Shown here one piece after another: positions 1 to 9,988 of a stretch of DNA of 64,000 nucleotides. A model generated the notes under the pieces. That model had not been told where the DNA came from and did no database searches. It saw nothing but the letters and a program-made list of their open reading frames with translations. Position numbers and translations under genes: made by a program. Source of the stretch: Moniliophthora roreri (lineage: Eukaryota > Basidiomycota > Agaricomycetes > Agaricales > Marasmiaceae); NCBI GenBank assembly GCA_001466705.2, contig LATX02000217.1:1-64000 (forward strand), in the 5' to 3' direction. Each line of letters opens with the position of its first letter. The stretch's first letter is position 1.

Positions 1-1006
1 CCCGTGGCGGGCCAGAAGCGCCGCGCTGACAGTGACGAACAAGAGGTCGAGTCCTCGTCAAAGAAACGTCAAAGACCCGAAGAGCCAGCAGCAGAAGACC
101 GACGCTCGCCCTCACCCTCACCAGCAGCCACTTTATCAGACAACGACTCGTCCGCACCATCGCTGTCTTCCTCACAACCCGAACCGGGTGCCAAGAAGCG
201 TCGTCTCGTGTCTGACTCTGATGCCTCACCGCGAGCAGCCAAGCGTTCACGCATGGCGCAACCTATCGGCCGTGCCGCCTCTGTGCCCATCACTCTTCCA
301 ACTCCCAAATTCCCCATTGAAGAATGGTTTACTCGTATCAATCCTCCTCCAACTGCAGAGCAATGGCCAGAAAACGGAGCCAACTTTACATTTGGTACTA
401 CAGAGTACTACTCTGACATTGAGACCTTGCTTTCAGACGGAAGCGACAGTGGTTTGTCTACTGGACGTGAGTGTTTTCTGGTCGGTTTTAATTCTAAAGA
501 CGGTACTGATGGTGCTTTCATCCTTTCAGCATCGACGCCTGCTGCATCAGGTTCATCTGAACTTCCCAACGTTGGTATCGCTCCTAGTGATACCACTCTC
601 TCCACCTCCATGTCGTATGACAAGACACTCAACCCTAGTAAGCCTTTGTTTTCTTTCACTCTTAGCGTGTTACCTACCCGAAATCATATTCACAGCAACC
701 TTTGACGCAAACATCAACTTTACCGACCTGTACCTCCTCAACAGCCTTTCAAACGGCATCTCCGTCGTTGACCCGACCGCATCTCATCTATCTGATTCCT
801 ATTCTGGTGCTCAACGGTCCTCAAATTCATTACCGGGGCTAGAGGGACTTGGGCTAGGTTTCACGAACTTCATGCCCGATTCATGGTCGACAGAGTTGAT
901 TGGTTTCGAAGGTTTAGATAGTACAACGAATTCATTGTCCTTGCCTGGATACGGACTGGGCCAGGAACAACCACAGCTTTCTTTACTGATCCCGGCTGTG
1001 TGGTAG
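1..1006 (+). CDS. Hypothetical nuclear protein, 5'-truncated by the window edge
   Basis: The reading frame is open from base 1, with no ATG before it runs off the left edge, so the start lies outside. Exons read as 1-466, 530-637 and 696-1006, joined across introns 467-529 (GTGAGT..CAG) and 638-695 (GTAAGC..CAG); the frame carries through to TAG at 1004-1006. The visible N-terminal part is acidic and Ser/Pro-rich with several basic clusters (SKKRQR, AKKRRL, AKRSR) that look like nuclear localisation signals. The middle has an aromatic EEWF..I.PP..EQWP stretch, and the C-terminus is Ser/Leu/Gly-rich. No DNA-binding or catalytic domain is recognised. A nuclear, possibly transcription-related role is an inference from composition only. 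Confidence 0.6.
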   Translation, partial: PWRARSAALTVTNKRSSPRQRNVKDPKSQQQKTDARPHPHQQPLYQTTTRPHHRCLPHNPNRVPRSVVSCLTLMPHREQPSVHAWRNLSAVPPLCPSLFQLPNSPLKNGLLVSILLQLQSNGQKTEPTLHLVLQSTTLTLRPCFQTEATVVCLLDVSVFWSVLILKTVLMVLSSFQHRRLLHQVHLNFPTLVSLLVIPLSPPPCRMTRHSTLVSLCFLSLLACYLPEIIFTATFDANINFTDLYLLNSLSNGISVVDPTASHLSDSYSGAQRSSNSLPGLEGLGLGFTNFMPDSWSTELIGFEGLDSTTNSLSLPGYGLGQEQPQLSLLIPAVW

Positions 1007-1591
1007 GTGTCTTGAATTTCTACTCTTTCAGTCGGATAACTGATTTGTTGTGTTTTGCTAGATTTGTTTGCGTATTTCGTATCTCATCCTTTTCTCTTGC
1101 ATCTTCGTTATTCGTGTTCTCACCACCCGTAATTTTTTTCTCTCTAGTTGCATCACAGTCACTTCGTATGCATGGTTTTTCGTTGCATTTTACCTCATCG
1201 CTACATTTATACCAAGTATCATTATTGTTATACCCTGTTTTTTTTTCTATCGCTGTCTATGTATCGTTATCCTTGCCATATGTTCTGTCTCGCTGTTATC
1301 CTCCTTGCTATCTTTTGTCCTGCTTTGCTAATTGACAAGTACAACGTGTAGTATGTGTATGATATGGAATGTCAATTGCTGTTTCTGCTGTCTGTTGGGT
1401 CTTGGAATGTTGTTGAGTCTTTACAGCACGAACGCTGTAGTACAGTAGGCCTGTCACCGGCGGGCAACAGATGCATAAGACAGCTTGTCGTTATGGGCCG
1501 GTTACAGGGTCTAGCTGTGTTGAATCGGGTGTCGGTCCTTAGCAGGATGTCCACACATTCCACGTGCACCATAGGGTTGACGTGCCGGCGC
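1007..1591. other. Gene-free 3' flank of the nuclear protein gene
   Basis: T-rich sequence with pyrimidine runs after the TAG at 1006, probably 3' UTR and spacer. No gene or RNA is recognised. CpG content is normal, unlike the sequence to the right. Confidence 0.5.
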
Positions 1592-2980
1592 TTAGGGCCT
1601 GTTCAAATAGGAACCATGGTTCCCGTTTCCTGGGTTCCGCGGCGGCTGGCCCAACTTTCCCACCCTCATTCTGACTCATTCCATCACTTGTCCATCATTC
1701 TTCTCCCTATTTCGACACTCCTTTGACGCATTTGGATGCCGCCAAGAAAGAAGAGAAACCCGGGGCGAGGTATTGGCTATGTAGATAACCTCAAGGGTAT
1801 TTCACGCTCTGTTCCTCCCACCTATCTCGCCAAGGAAAAGGTGTCAGAGAAGGCCAACGCAATCTGGTGCATCCATGACATCATTACACTGTGCAACTAC
1901 CTTGTTGCCCACATAGGGACGACTGGAGATACACATAAATTCAGGAACAATGTCCTTGCTGGTGCTACAGACCTTCTGAATAGTCAGATTGTTGTTGGTG
2001 GTTTCAAGAAGGTGAATGGTGTTCAAGACAAGATTAGAGATGTGCATAATTAGTTTTAGTTCTTTATTTTTCACTATACTAAATATAATAGTAGATTCTT
2101 GCCATTTTTACTGCTGTTGAGTACTTGTGGACCCATTCTGGTGGTCACTGGAATGATCAGACAGATGCAAGTATCTTCACTGCAGAGGATGAGGTTGTAT
2201 GGAGTAGTATCATTATTGCTAAGCCTGACTGCTTCCCATTCAAGACCAAGGGATGGGACATCTATGACAATGTTCTCAAGCTCTGTCCTGACAAGCAGAA
2301 GGGTGATGCACGATACTCAGCCATCAGTGGTACTTTTGGAGTTCATGTACCAAACTCTACTACATCTACTACTGGGCCTTCATCTCATGCAGATGATCTG
2401 CCTCCTCTTTCTCCTCCTGATGCTCCTTCTCCTTCTCCTGATGCTCTCGTTGCCTGGGCTGGCAGTGTTGAATGGGATGAGTCTTGGATGGAGCATAATC
2501 TGGCAGCCCCACAGCCTCCAACAGAGTCTGTAAGTGTGTTTAGTATCATCTTTTTGCTTTCTCAATTACTAAGACATGTATTAGATCTCTGCCCCAGTTC
2601 CTGCTAGCACACCTGTTCACTCTGTGTCACACAAGCGCTCTGATGATTTGGTTCTTCATTCTGTCAAGCGAGCAAAAGTGACACCTGCTGAATGCATTAG
2701 CAATGCAGTCATGCATTTTAGTGGTGTCTTTGGTGACTCAATGTCCAAGCTAGTCCCTCAGCTGGACCCAAGTCCCATGCAGCATAGGACGGCAATGGCT
2801 ACAGCACGTGAGAAGGAGACATGGCTCTCACTTCAGAACAAAGTGAAGCTTGGTAATATTCTTAAAGAGACAAAGGAGGTAGATGCATACATGTCATGGG
2901 TTGAGGCTTCATCACCAGAGCAAAAGGCTTATGTTGCTGAGCTGCTACATTTGGATGAAGTTGATCGTATCTTTCTCTAA
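1592..2980 (+). mobile_element. Left end of a PIF/Harbinger-type DNA transposon
   Basis: TTA followed by GGGCCTGTTCAAATAGG starts at 1592. This matches the terminal inverted repeats of the short elements at 6083-6608 and 8016-8541, including a perfect palindrome GGAACCATGGTTCC. The TTA target and GGGCCTGTT-like end are typical of the PIF/Harbinger superfamily. The Myb/SANT gene at 1736 starts just inside this end, as is usual for the accessory gene of such elements. The right end is not certain: sequence beyond 2980 is decayed repeat, and the only matching inverted end is the one assigned to the MITE at 6608. No DDE transposase gene is visible. Confidence 0.6.
1736..2980 (+). CDS. Myb/SANT-like DNA-binding protein of a Harbinger-type element
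   Basis: Three exons, 1736-2041, 2095-2529 and 2585-2980, give about 378 aa. Introns 2042-2094 and 2530-2584 are both phase 0 and keep the frame open. Residues of about 25-170 fit the Myb/SANT-like (Myb_DNA-bind_3) pattern: a first helix around IWCIHDIITLCNYL, a GGFKK turn, then LWTHSGGHWND and a DEVVWSSII..KPD..PFK.KGWDIYD block. A Ser/Pro-rich linker and a basic HKRSDD..VKRAK segment follow, then a conserved-looking C-terminal helical region. In PIF/Harbinger elements this protein helps the transposase bind DNA or enter the nucleus. No stop or frameshift is seen, so it may be intact, although the partner transposase is absent. The ATG at 1736 follows the terminal repeat closely. Confidence 0.7.
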
Positions 2981-3114
2981 TGGCTAATAGCCTAGTTTTT
3001 ACATTCCTTTATACCACATTCACTCATTTTCTACTCTATATCACTTTCTAGTTCCTCCTGCTCTTCCTGATGAATACTCTGTGGTTCATCTTGTTCATAC
3101 AAGTAATCATNGAG

Positions 3115-3720
3115 TATCTACTTCTCCAGGTGGTCTGGACTCTATAATTGGTATTTTCTCTTTTCTATATTGGGTATCTATAAGCAGATAGGTGTATCCA
3201 TTCTATATCCTTACAGCATTTCCCTTTCTAGCCTCTGCACATCAGCAGAGACCTAGATGCCAAAGTTTCTGAGGTTGAAACATGCTGTTACTGTTCCTAT
3301 CTCCTTTGATAATGCATTCTTGGTCTTATTTAGGACTTCTCATGCATTAGATATTCATTGTATGTCTCATTGTATCTGTCTATAGGTAGTGACAGGCCTT
3401 TGAAAGTAGCTTTCCCTCTTCCAAGGTTACTTTACACTTAGTTATGTTATCTTGTATGGTTTCACCACCTTTGAGCTCTTTATTAAGAGATCATCTGCTT
3501 TGACTTTGATCTATATATTGACTTCAGAGGATAATCATTCTTTGATTGTTTCTGTCCTAAGTTGTCTTTCTGTTTTAATGTCTCTTCTAAGTACCTCTGT
3601 ACTGTTTGACTGCACATTGCACTTTGCAGATGTCACATAAAGTTAGAATAAAACAAAATTCCCATTGATAGCACTTTTGAGAGCTCAGTTAACTAGCCAA
3701 TGCATTCATTTGGTCATAGT
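3115..3720 (+). repeat. Dispersed repeat B, copy 1
   Basis: Aligns by eye with 25225-25830 in the same orientation, over blocks such as GTATCTACTTCTCC..GGTGTTCTGGACT-like starts, TTTATTAAGAGATCATCTGC and GAGAGCTCAGTTAACTAGCC. Most differences are transitions. No coding potential is recognised; the class of parent element is unknown. Confidence 0.6.
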
Positions 3721-4319
3721 TAGGTTCCCTACAGGTTTTGGGAGTATTTCCAACTATTGAAAAATAGGATAAGGAACTCCTATGCAGTAGCAATGGATTC
3801 CAAACCTAGATACCCATATACTGTATGAAGGGCCTAGCTCAAGTCATGCTTCTGATATCCAATTGTATTTATTGGTGACCCACATGCCTATATATAGTAT
3901 GGGATTGCTATTGTGACAAGAGACTAAACCTATATATGTTCATTTTGTGATTTTCCTGTGACCCATACAATATATACCTATTATTATAGTTTTATTGTAA
4001 ATATTTGTTTCCAGCAGTATATAAGGACAGCCATTTTGTAGGTGGGAGCAAGAGGAATCTGCCCCACCACTATGCAATATTTGTATATGGCTATTGTTTG
4101 TGTAGAGAAATCACATTCAATTGGATTTTCCTCCTCATGTCAGGCCCTAGAGACTCAGAGTAGACCTAGTTGAGATATAAGACTATATACTGATAGTGAC
4201 AGCAAAGCCAGATATTTGTTCTGTGCTTTAGCAGATAGCTGTTTTCAAGTCAAGAGAAGACTTTGTATCAGAAAGTTTTGGTGGCTTTCTGGAGGCAGCT
4301 AGTGTTTTGCTAGTGTCAA

Positions 4320-4461
4320 TGCATCTTAGAGAGGGCTCAGGCTACAAGAGTAGAAGTTTTCCTGCTTAAGTGTGTTCTAAATTGAGTAGATGCATCTTAG
4401 AGAGGGCTCAGGCTACCAGAGTAGAAGTTCTCTGGCTTAAGTGCATTACAGATCACAACCA
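4320..4461 (+). repeat. Two-unit tandem duplication of about 71 bp
   Basis: The block starting TGCATCTTAGAGAGGGCTCA occurs at 4320 and again at 4391 with a few substitutions, each ending near a CTTAAGTG motif. Confidence 0.7.
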
Positions 4462-4804
4462 AGAGGGTTGTATCCAGTACAAGGGGTACTGTAGTCTTTG
4501 ATTGCTTGGGTTATCACTTTAGAGTAGTCTTACTATTGCCTCAGCACAATTAGCTGTTGTATTTAGGCTTGATTGAGATAATAGAAACCAGAAAACACAT
4601 AATAAAAATGAGATTTATAAACAAATATACCTTCGTAGTCTCTACATCAATAAACAAATATATGCTTATTCAGTACACAAACATCAGATAAGAGTCTAAG
4701 TGCAGTAACTCTGATCATGCTGAACCACACTCTGCACATCACCATATACACATAGACAAGAAGAGAGCAGGATCTGATCAACAGATCAGCTCTTTGTGTA
4801 GCAC

Positions 4805-5905
4805 ATTCAAGTAGTATTATTGGTTTATTGGTTGGTTAATAAATGAATGTATACAGTGAGGCAAGATATATAGGAATCTTGGCTCTACTAGAAGTGACTG
4901 ACTGGCAAGTGCATGGAGACTTGGTCTAAAAAGCTGCACAGAGGTCTAAATTGATGCTGTGTAGAGCTATAATGTGCAAGTACCAGTCAGTGCTTGAGCC
5001 TGCATCTACAAGTGCAGCTCTTTATATACAGAATGATGATTGGAAATAACAAAATAAAAGATAAAACAAGTGTGTTCTAGTTTAAGGTATAAATTGTATA
5101 CATTCATGCCTAAAAGTCTGATTCTGCATAGCAATTAACTATGTTTGGTATATTTGGTGACCAAACAGTCAATTTATTGGGTTTTGGACCCTGCATGGAG
5201 CATTGCTGGGTCAAACAATCCTTCCACATAGCTACTTCCATGTAGCCACTGGTTCTGGACCAGCTTTGTACATGGGTATGTTTCCCTTTCCACTGGTTTA
5301 CTTCTGTGTAGCTGCCCTCTACCATCAGATTGGTGGATCCCATAGTCTAGACATCCATCATATTCAATCTCCTTCTGTCCTGCATACAATCTCATGAGTC
5401 ATTATTGACACTGCCTATCAATCATCCCACATACACCTGGATAGGCTGTTGTATCTGCCCAAGAGTGTCTTTGAAGCTCTGCATAGGAACAAGTTCCAAC
5501 TGTGTACTATAGTTCTGATAGTAATAACTAAATGTTAAGTCTATTGATGCATTATCATACAATATGATTGCAAAGTGAACAATCTAGTGCACTTAGACTG
5601 TGGATCCTGCTAATATCTATTCCTTTGTATTCAGAATTAGTGGTTTCTGGCCCATTTTATTGACAAAGGACTCTTACTGCAATGCTTCACTGTAATGTAG
5701 AGGGCTAGTATAGTCTACTAACCTTATCTAAATTGTGTTACAGTGTCAATTATTAGACTTATTAGACTTGGTGCTTAAGGCTTAGACACTATATTAGAGT
5801 TCCCAGGTTATCAAGTCACATGAATATCACATGTACTCTGGGCTCTTTCTCTAGTTTTTGATGTGAAAAGTGCACAATTTTGTGTCTAGGCCAAAATTAG
5901 ACATA
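4805..5905 (-). repeat. Dispersed repeat A, copy 1
   Basis: About 1.1 kb matching 22200-23310 in the same orientation, for example GGTTTATTGGTTGGTTA..GAGGCAAGATATAT, TGCAAGTACCAGTCAGTGCT and TCTAGGCCAAAATTAG near the right end. A minus-strand frame (5110-5395) contains degraded protein-like sequence conserved in both copies, so the repeat may be part of a retroelement on the minus strand. I cannot name the class. It is heavily CpG-depleted. Its right portion from 5295 recurs after the N at 7227. Confidence 0.6.
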
Positions 5906-6082
5906 TTACCATGTAGCAAAGAGTCCAAAGAAACTGTGACCCCACAATTTGCTTAAGTAGATAAATTGTTATATTTCAGCTTGAAGGGTACTGTTACATG
6001 GTAATTGAATACTGGATAATATGATTCTTGACAGATGAAGGGGCAACAGGGAGTAAGGAAGAGAAGAAGGCAGCTCAGATGC

Positions 6083-6608
6083 TTAGAGCCTGTTCAAATA
6101 GAAACCATGGTTCCTGTTTCCTAGGCTCTGCAAGGCTTACACAACTTTCTCATCCACATTCATGGGTGCTCCATCCAGTGCTTGTAAGAGTGCTTCACAA
6201 TTTTCAATGCCTATAAGTACTCATCTATGTTATAGAACACCTACAGATCTCTGCACAGTACATTTACAGCTAATTTGTGCAACTTTTGTCAAGGAACTTT
6301 GCTAACCTTGTGTGTTTGAGGTGGTTTTTTAATGCATTGGTCCATCTCTGAAGCATTTTTATGTAGCTCTGGGTAATTGTTTCTGTTCTTATTCTCTAGA
6401 GCATTCAGAGGTGCTTACACTAATGAACTGTTCTGTGTAAGCACTCTATAACATATATGAGTACTTATAGGTGTCAAAAAGACATATTTATTGTGAAGTG
6501 CTTGTACAAGTGCTGGACAAAGCACCTGTGAATGCAGATGAGAAAGTTGCATAAGCCTCACAGAGCCCAGGAAATGGGAACCATGGTTTCTATTTGAACA
6601 GGCCCTTA
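6083..6608. mobile_element. MITE-A, copy 1: Harbinger-type miniature element
   Basis: Begins TTAGAGCCTGTTCAAATAG at 6083 and ends CTATTTGAACAGGCCCTTA at 6608. The terminal inverted repeats are long (about 150 bp or more), with mirrored blocks including an imperfect GGAACCATGGTTCC palindrome and a CTATAAGTACTCAT segment with its inverse. It has TTA target duplications, is about 526 bp long, has no gene, and its ends match the element start at 1592. It is probably a non-autonomous derivative. Confidence 0.7.
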
Positions 6609-7226
6609 GAGCCTGTTCAGATAAGATGCCAAAATTTTTGATTCTTGTGTTTTGCATGTCAGAAACTGCTGGTGCCCATTCCCACCACTTACATTCAGTT
6701 CCTGGCCATATTTTCAATATTCCCTTGTACTCAGAATTATCAGGATGACAATGAGAATATACATATATATGCTCTAGACTCTTCAAACCCTCAATATCCC
6801 AAATAATATCTCCTACAATCCCAAACTGCATGTAGAAGTGACCAAGACAATATTTATACTCTTTCAACCACATCCTATATGCTGTTCACAGCACCTCACA
6901 TACAATAATAAGTTCCCCAGCATCTTATTAGAGCCTGGGAAGGGTGAGCACTCATTAAAAGTAGTCAAAGACCCACCACTTACAACATCAGCCTGAAGTC
7001 TGATGAGCACTTGATTGAGTGCTTGTGGCCTTGAGACCTCTTTTGACATATACTGAATCCCTTCAGTCATTATAACATGAGTGGTTGGCTGTAAAAACTA
7101 TCTATACTGCTATATTTTGCTATTGTCAGCAACTTGTGTGACTTGGCAATGACTTTCATAGTGGATTGGGAGCTTTGCATGACCTTGTATCCTCATGTTG
7201 ACAGCAAATTGACATCTTATGATTCT
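6606..7226. mobile_element. MITE-B, truncated at the N
   Basis: Starts TTAGAGCCTGTTCAGATAAG, sharing the TTA at 6606-6608 with the end of MITE-A. The right end is missing because the sequence stops at the N at 7227; the complete version is at 8539-9319. Confidence 0.65.
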
Positions 7227-7227
7227 N
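7227..7227. other. Single-N assembly join
   Basis: One N separates two copies of the same 1932-bp sequence. See the entries for 5295-7226 and 7228-9159. Confidence 0.9.
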
Positions 7228-9159
7228 GGTTTACTTCTGTGTAGCTGCCCTCTACCATCAGATTGGTGGATCCCATAGTCTAGACATCCATCATATTCAA
7301 TCTCCTTCTGTCCTGCATACAATCTCATGAGTCATTATTGACACTGCCTATCAATCATCCCACATACACCTGGATAGGCTGTTGTATCTGCCCAAGAGTG
7401 TCTTTGAAGCTCTGCATAGGAACAAGTTCCAACTGTGTACTATAGTTCTGATAGTAATAACTAAATGTTAAGTCTATTGATGCATTATCATACAATATGA
7501 TTGCAAAGTGAACAATCTAGTGCACTTAGACTGTGGATCCTGCTAATATCTATTCCTTTGTATTCAGAATTAGTGGTTTCTGGCCCATTTTATTGACAAA
7601 GGACTCTTACTGCAATGCTTCACTGTAATGTAGAGGGCTAGTATAGTCTACTAACCTTATCTAAATTGTGTTACAGTGTCAATTATTAGACTTATTAGAC
7701 TTGGTGCTTAAGGCTTAGACACTATATTAGAGTTCCCAGGTTATCAAGTCACATGAATATCACATGTACTCTGGGCTCTTTCTCTAGTTTTTGATGTGAA
7801 AAGTGCACAATTTTGTGTCTAGGCCAAAATTAGACATATTACCATGTAGCAAAGAGTCCAAAGAAACTGTGACCCCACAATTTGCTTAAGTAGATAAATT
7901 GTTATATTTCAGCTTGAAGGGTACTGTTACATGGTAATTGAATACTGGATAATATGATTCTTGACAGATGAAGGGGCAACAGGGAGTAAGGAAGAGAAGA
8001 AGGCAGCTCAGATGCTTAGAGCCTGTTCAAATAGAAACCATGGTTCCTGTTTCCTAGGCTCTGCAAGGCTTACACAACTTTCTCATCCACATTCATGGGT
8101 GCTCCATCCAGTGCTTGTAAGAGTGCTTCACAATTTTCAATGCCTATAAGTACTCATCTATGTTATAGAACACCTACAGATCTCTGCACAGTACATTTAC
8201 AGCTAATTTGTGCAACTTTTGTCAAGGAACTTTGCTAACCTTGTGTGTTTGAGGTGGTTTTTTAATGCATTGGTCCATCTCTGAAGCATTTTTATGTAGC
8301 TCTGGGTAATTGTTTCTGTTCTTATTCTCTAGAGCATTCAGAGGTGCTTACACTAATGAACTGTTCTGTGTAAGCACTCTATAACATATATGAGTACTTA
8401 TAGGTGTCAAAAAGACATATTTATTGTGAAGTGCTTGTACAAGTGCTGGACAAAGCACCTGTGAATGCAGATGAGAAAGTTGCATAAGCCTCACAGAGCC
8501 CAGGAAATGGGAACCATGGTTTCTATTTGAACAGGCCCTTAGAGCCTGTTCAGATAAGATGCCAAAATTTTTGATTCTTGTGTTTTGCATGTCAGAAACT
8601 GCTGGTGCCCATTCCCACCACTTACATTCAGTTCCTGGCCATATTTTCAATATTCCCTTGTACTCAGAATTATCAGGATGACAATGAGAATATACATATA
8701 TATGCTCTAGACTCTTCAAACCCTCAATATCCCAAATAATATCTCCTACAATCCCAAACTGCATGTAGAAGTGACCAAGACAATATTTATACTCTTTCAA
8801 CCACATCCTATATGCTGTTCACAGCACCTCACATACAATAATAAGTTCCCCAGCATCTTATTAGAGCCTGGGAAGGGTGAGCACTCATTAAAAGTAGTCA
8901 AAGACCCACCACTTACAACATCAGCCTGAAGTCTGATGAGCACTTGATTGAGTGCTTGTGGCCTTGAGACCTCTTTTGACATATACTGAATCCCTTCAGT
9001 CATTATAACATGAGTGGTTGGCTGTAAAAACTATCTATACTGCTATATTTTGCTATTGTCAGCAACTTGTGTGACTTGGCAATGACTTTCATAGTGGATT
9101 GGGAGCTTTGCATGACCTTGTATCTTCATGTTGACAGCAAATTGACATCTTATGATTCT
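7228..9159 (+). repeat. 1932-bp direct duplication, second copy
   Basis: Same content as 5295-7226: the right part of repeat A, MITE-A and the left part of MITE-B. This copy continues without a break into the rest of MITE-B, so it is the better version of the locus. Confidence 0.85.
8016..8541. mobile_element. MITE-A, copy 2 (duplicate of 6083-6608)
   Basis: Identical to 6083-6608, as part of the N-joined duplication. It is probably the same genomic element represented twice. Confidence 0.7.
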
Positions 9160-9319
9160 CACCATGTCATAGGTAGGTAGATATGAAAGAACTACCAGGA
9201 CGTTTGCTAGATAACAAAGGAGGATATGGAAATATAGTGGTAGGAACGGCTGCCGGCAGTTTCTGACATGTGAAACGTCAGAATCAAAAATTTTGGCATC
9301 TTATCTGAACAGGCTCTAA
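8539..9319. mobile_element. MITE-B, complete TIR element of 781 bp
   Basis: Left end TTAGAGCCTGTTCAGATAAG and right end CTTATCTGAACAGGCTCTAA are inverted repeats of roughly 75 bp that also include GCCAAAATTTTTGATTCT and CATGTCAGAAACTGC blocks. TTA/TAA ends indicate a Harbinger-type target. CpGs are absent in the left arm but present in the right arm (for example GCTGCCGGCAG near 9250), so the arms have decayed unequally or differ in age. No gene is carried. Confidence 0.75.
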
Positions 9320-9988
9320 GTTATGCTTGTCCAATGCTCATCAGTGGGAGTGAGAGCAAAATGGTGATTATGTCACCCAAAATACAGCAGCATAATCCTG
9401 CCACCTCACCAATCACTCCACCATGCGAGTGTTCGGGTATACGAATGGCTCGAATCTGGCACCCCTTGCTGAGTTCCTGAGCGGGGCCTAAGCAATCTGA
9501 AATAGCATGAGTTACTGGCTAAAGGTAATGGCATTCTTGTTTCAGAGCATTTGGGGCATCCGACTTCTCTCTGGATAAAGACCCAATCATAATGCTGCTG
9601 TAGTGGTTCGGGGCGGAGTAGACAGCTCGATTGATTAGCAAGCATCTGGAGGTTTGGCATTGGCACTGTTTGTCTAGACCTTCAATGTACACTCTACGTT
9701 TCACATCTTCCATCCCCAGCATTTCCTGCCGTCTCCCCTCCCAATAAAAAATCAATTTCACTAATTCTACGCTGTTCACATTTTGCGCTCACCAGATCGG
9801 TCACTAACGATGTTGCTGTTGCTCCCTATAATGGCTAGGCAACCAGCTCCACCTGTCAACAGCTCTTTGCATTGTTGTTGTCTCACCTGGCATTATTTTC
9901 TGCAGGTGTAGGCCTTGCCCTGCTGATTACTTTGGCTGTTTTGAATGAAAATCCATTCAATATCTGCTGGCTGATCTTCGTATGAGCG
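9320..9988. other. Spacer with no recognised gene
   Basis: Normal CpG content returns here. Short open frames overlap on the minus strand (9406-9779) but lack recognisable domains. It probably contains the upstream region of the SAP-like gene starting at 9989. Confidence 0.4.

Larger units (their letters stand above)
2981..4804. other. CpG-depleted repeat DNA without intact genes
   Basis: AT-rich, TG/CA-rich sequence almost devoid of CpG (one CG noticed, near 4630). It contains the repeat at 3115-3720 and a short tandem duplication at 4320-4461. Open frames here are short and non-conserved. A single N stands at 3111 with no duplication visible around it. Confidence 0.6.
5295..7226 (+). repeat. 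1932-bp direct duplication, first copy
   Basis: Identical to 7228-9159 except for at least one base (7192 C versus 9125 T). The copy ends exactly at the single N at 7227 and the second copy begins on the next base. The layout suggests two contigs with overlapping ends joined without merging rather than a real tandem duplication. Confidence 0.85.

Noticed and set aside
4..705. A complete gene starting at position 4
   Set aside because: The apparent start is GTG, not ATG, and the frame is open to the window edge; the gene is partial.
5110..5395. Minus-strand open frames in repeat A as a host gene
   Set aside because: They lie wholly inside a dispersed repeat, have stops in the second copy's equivalent frames, and show no recognised domain.
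6415..6873. 152-aa minus-strand frame, repeated at 8348-8806
   Set aside because: It spans the junction of MITE-A and MITE-B and consists of terminal repeat sequence; it is not a gene.
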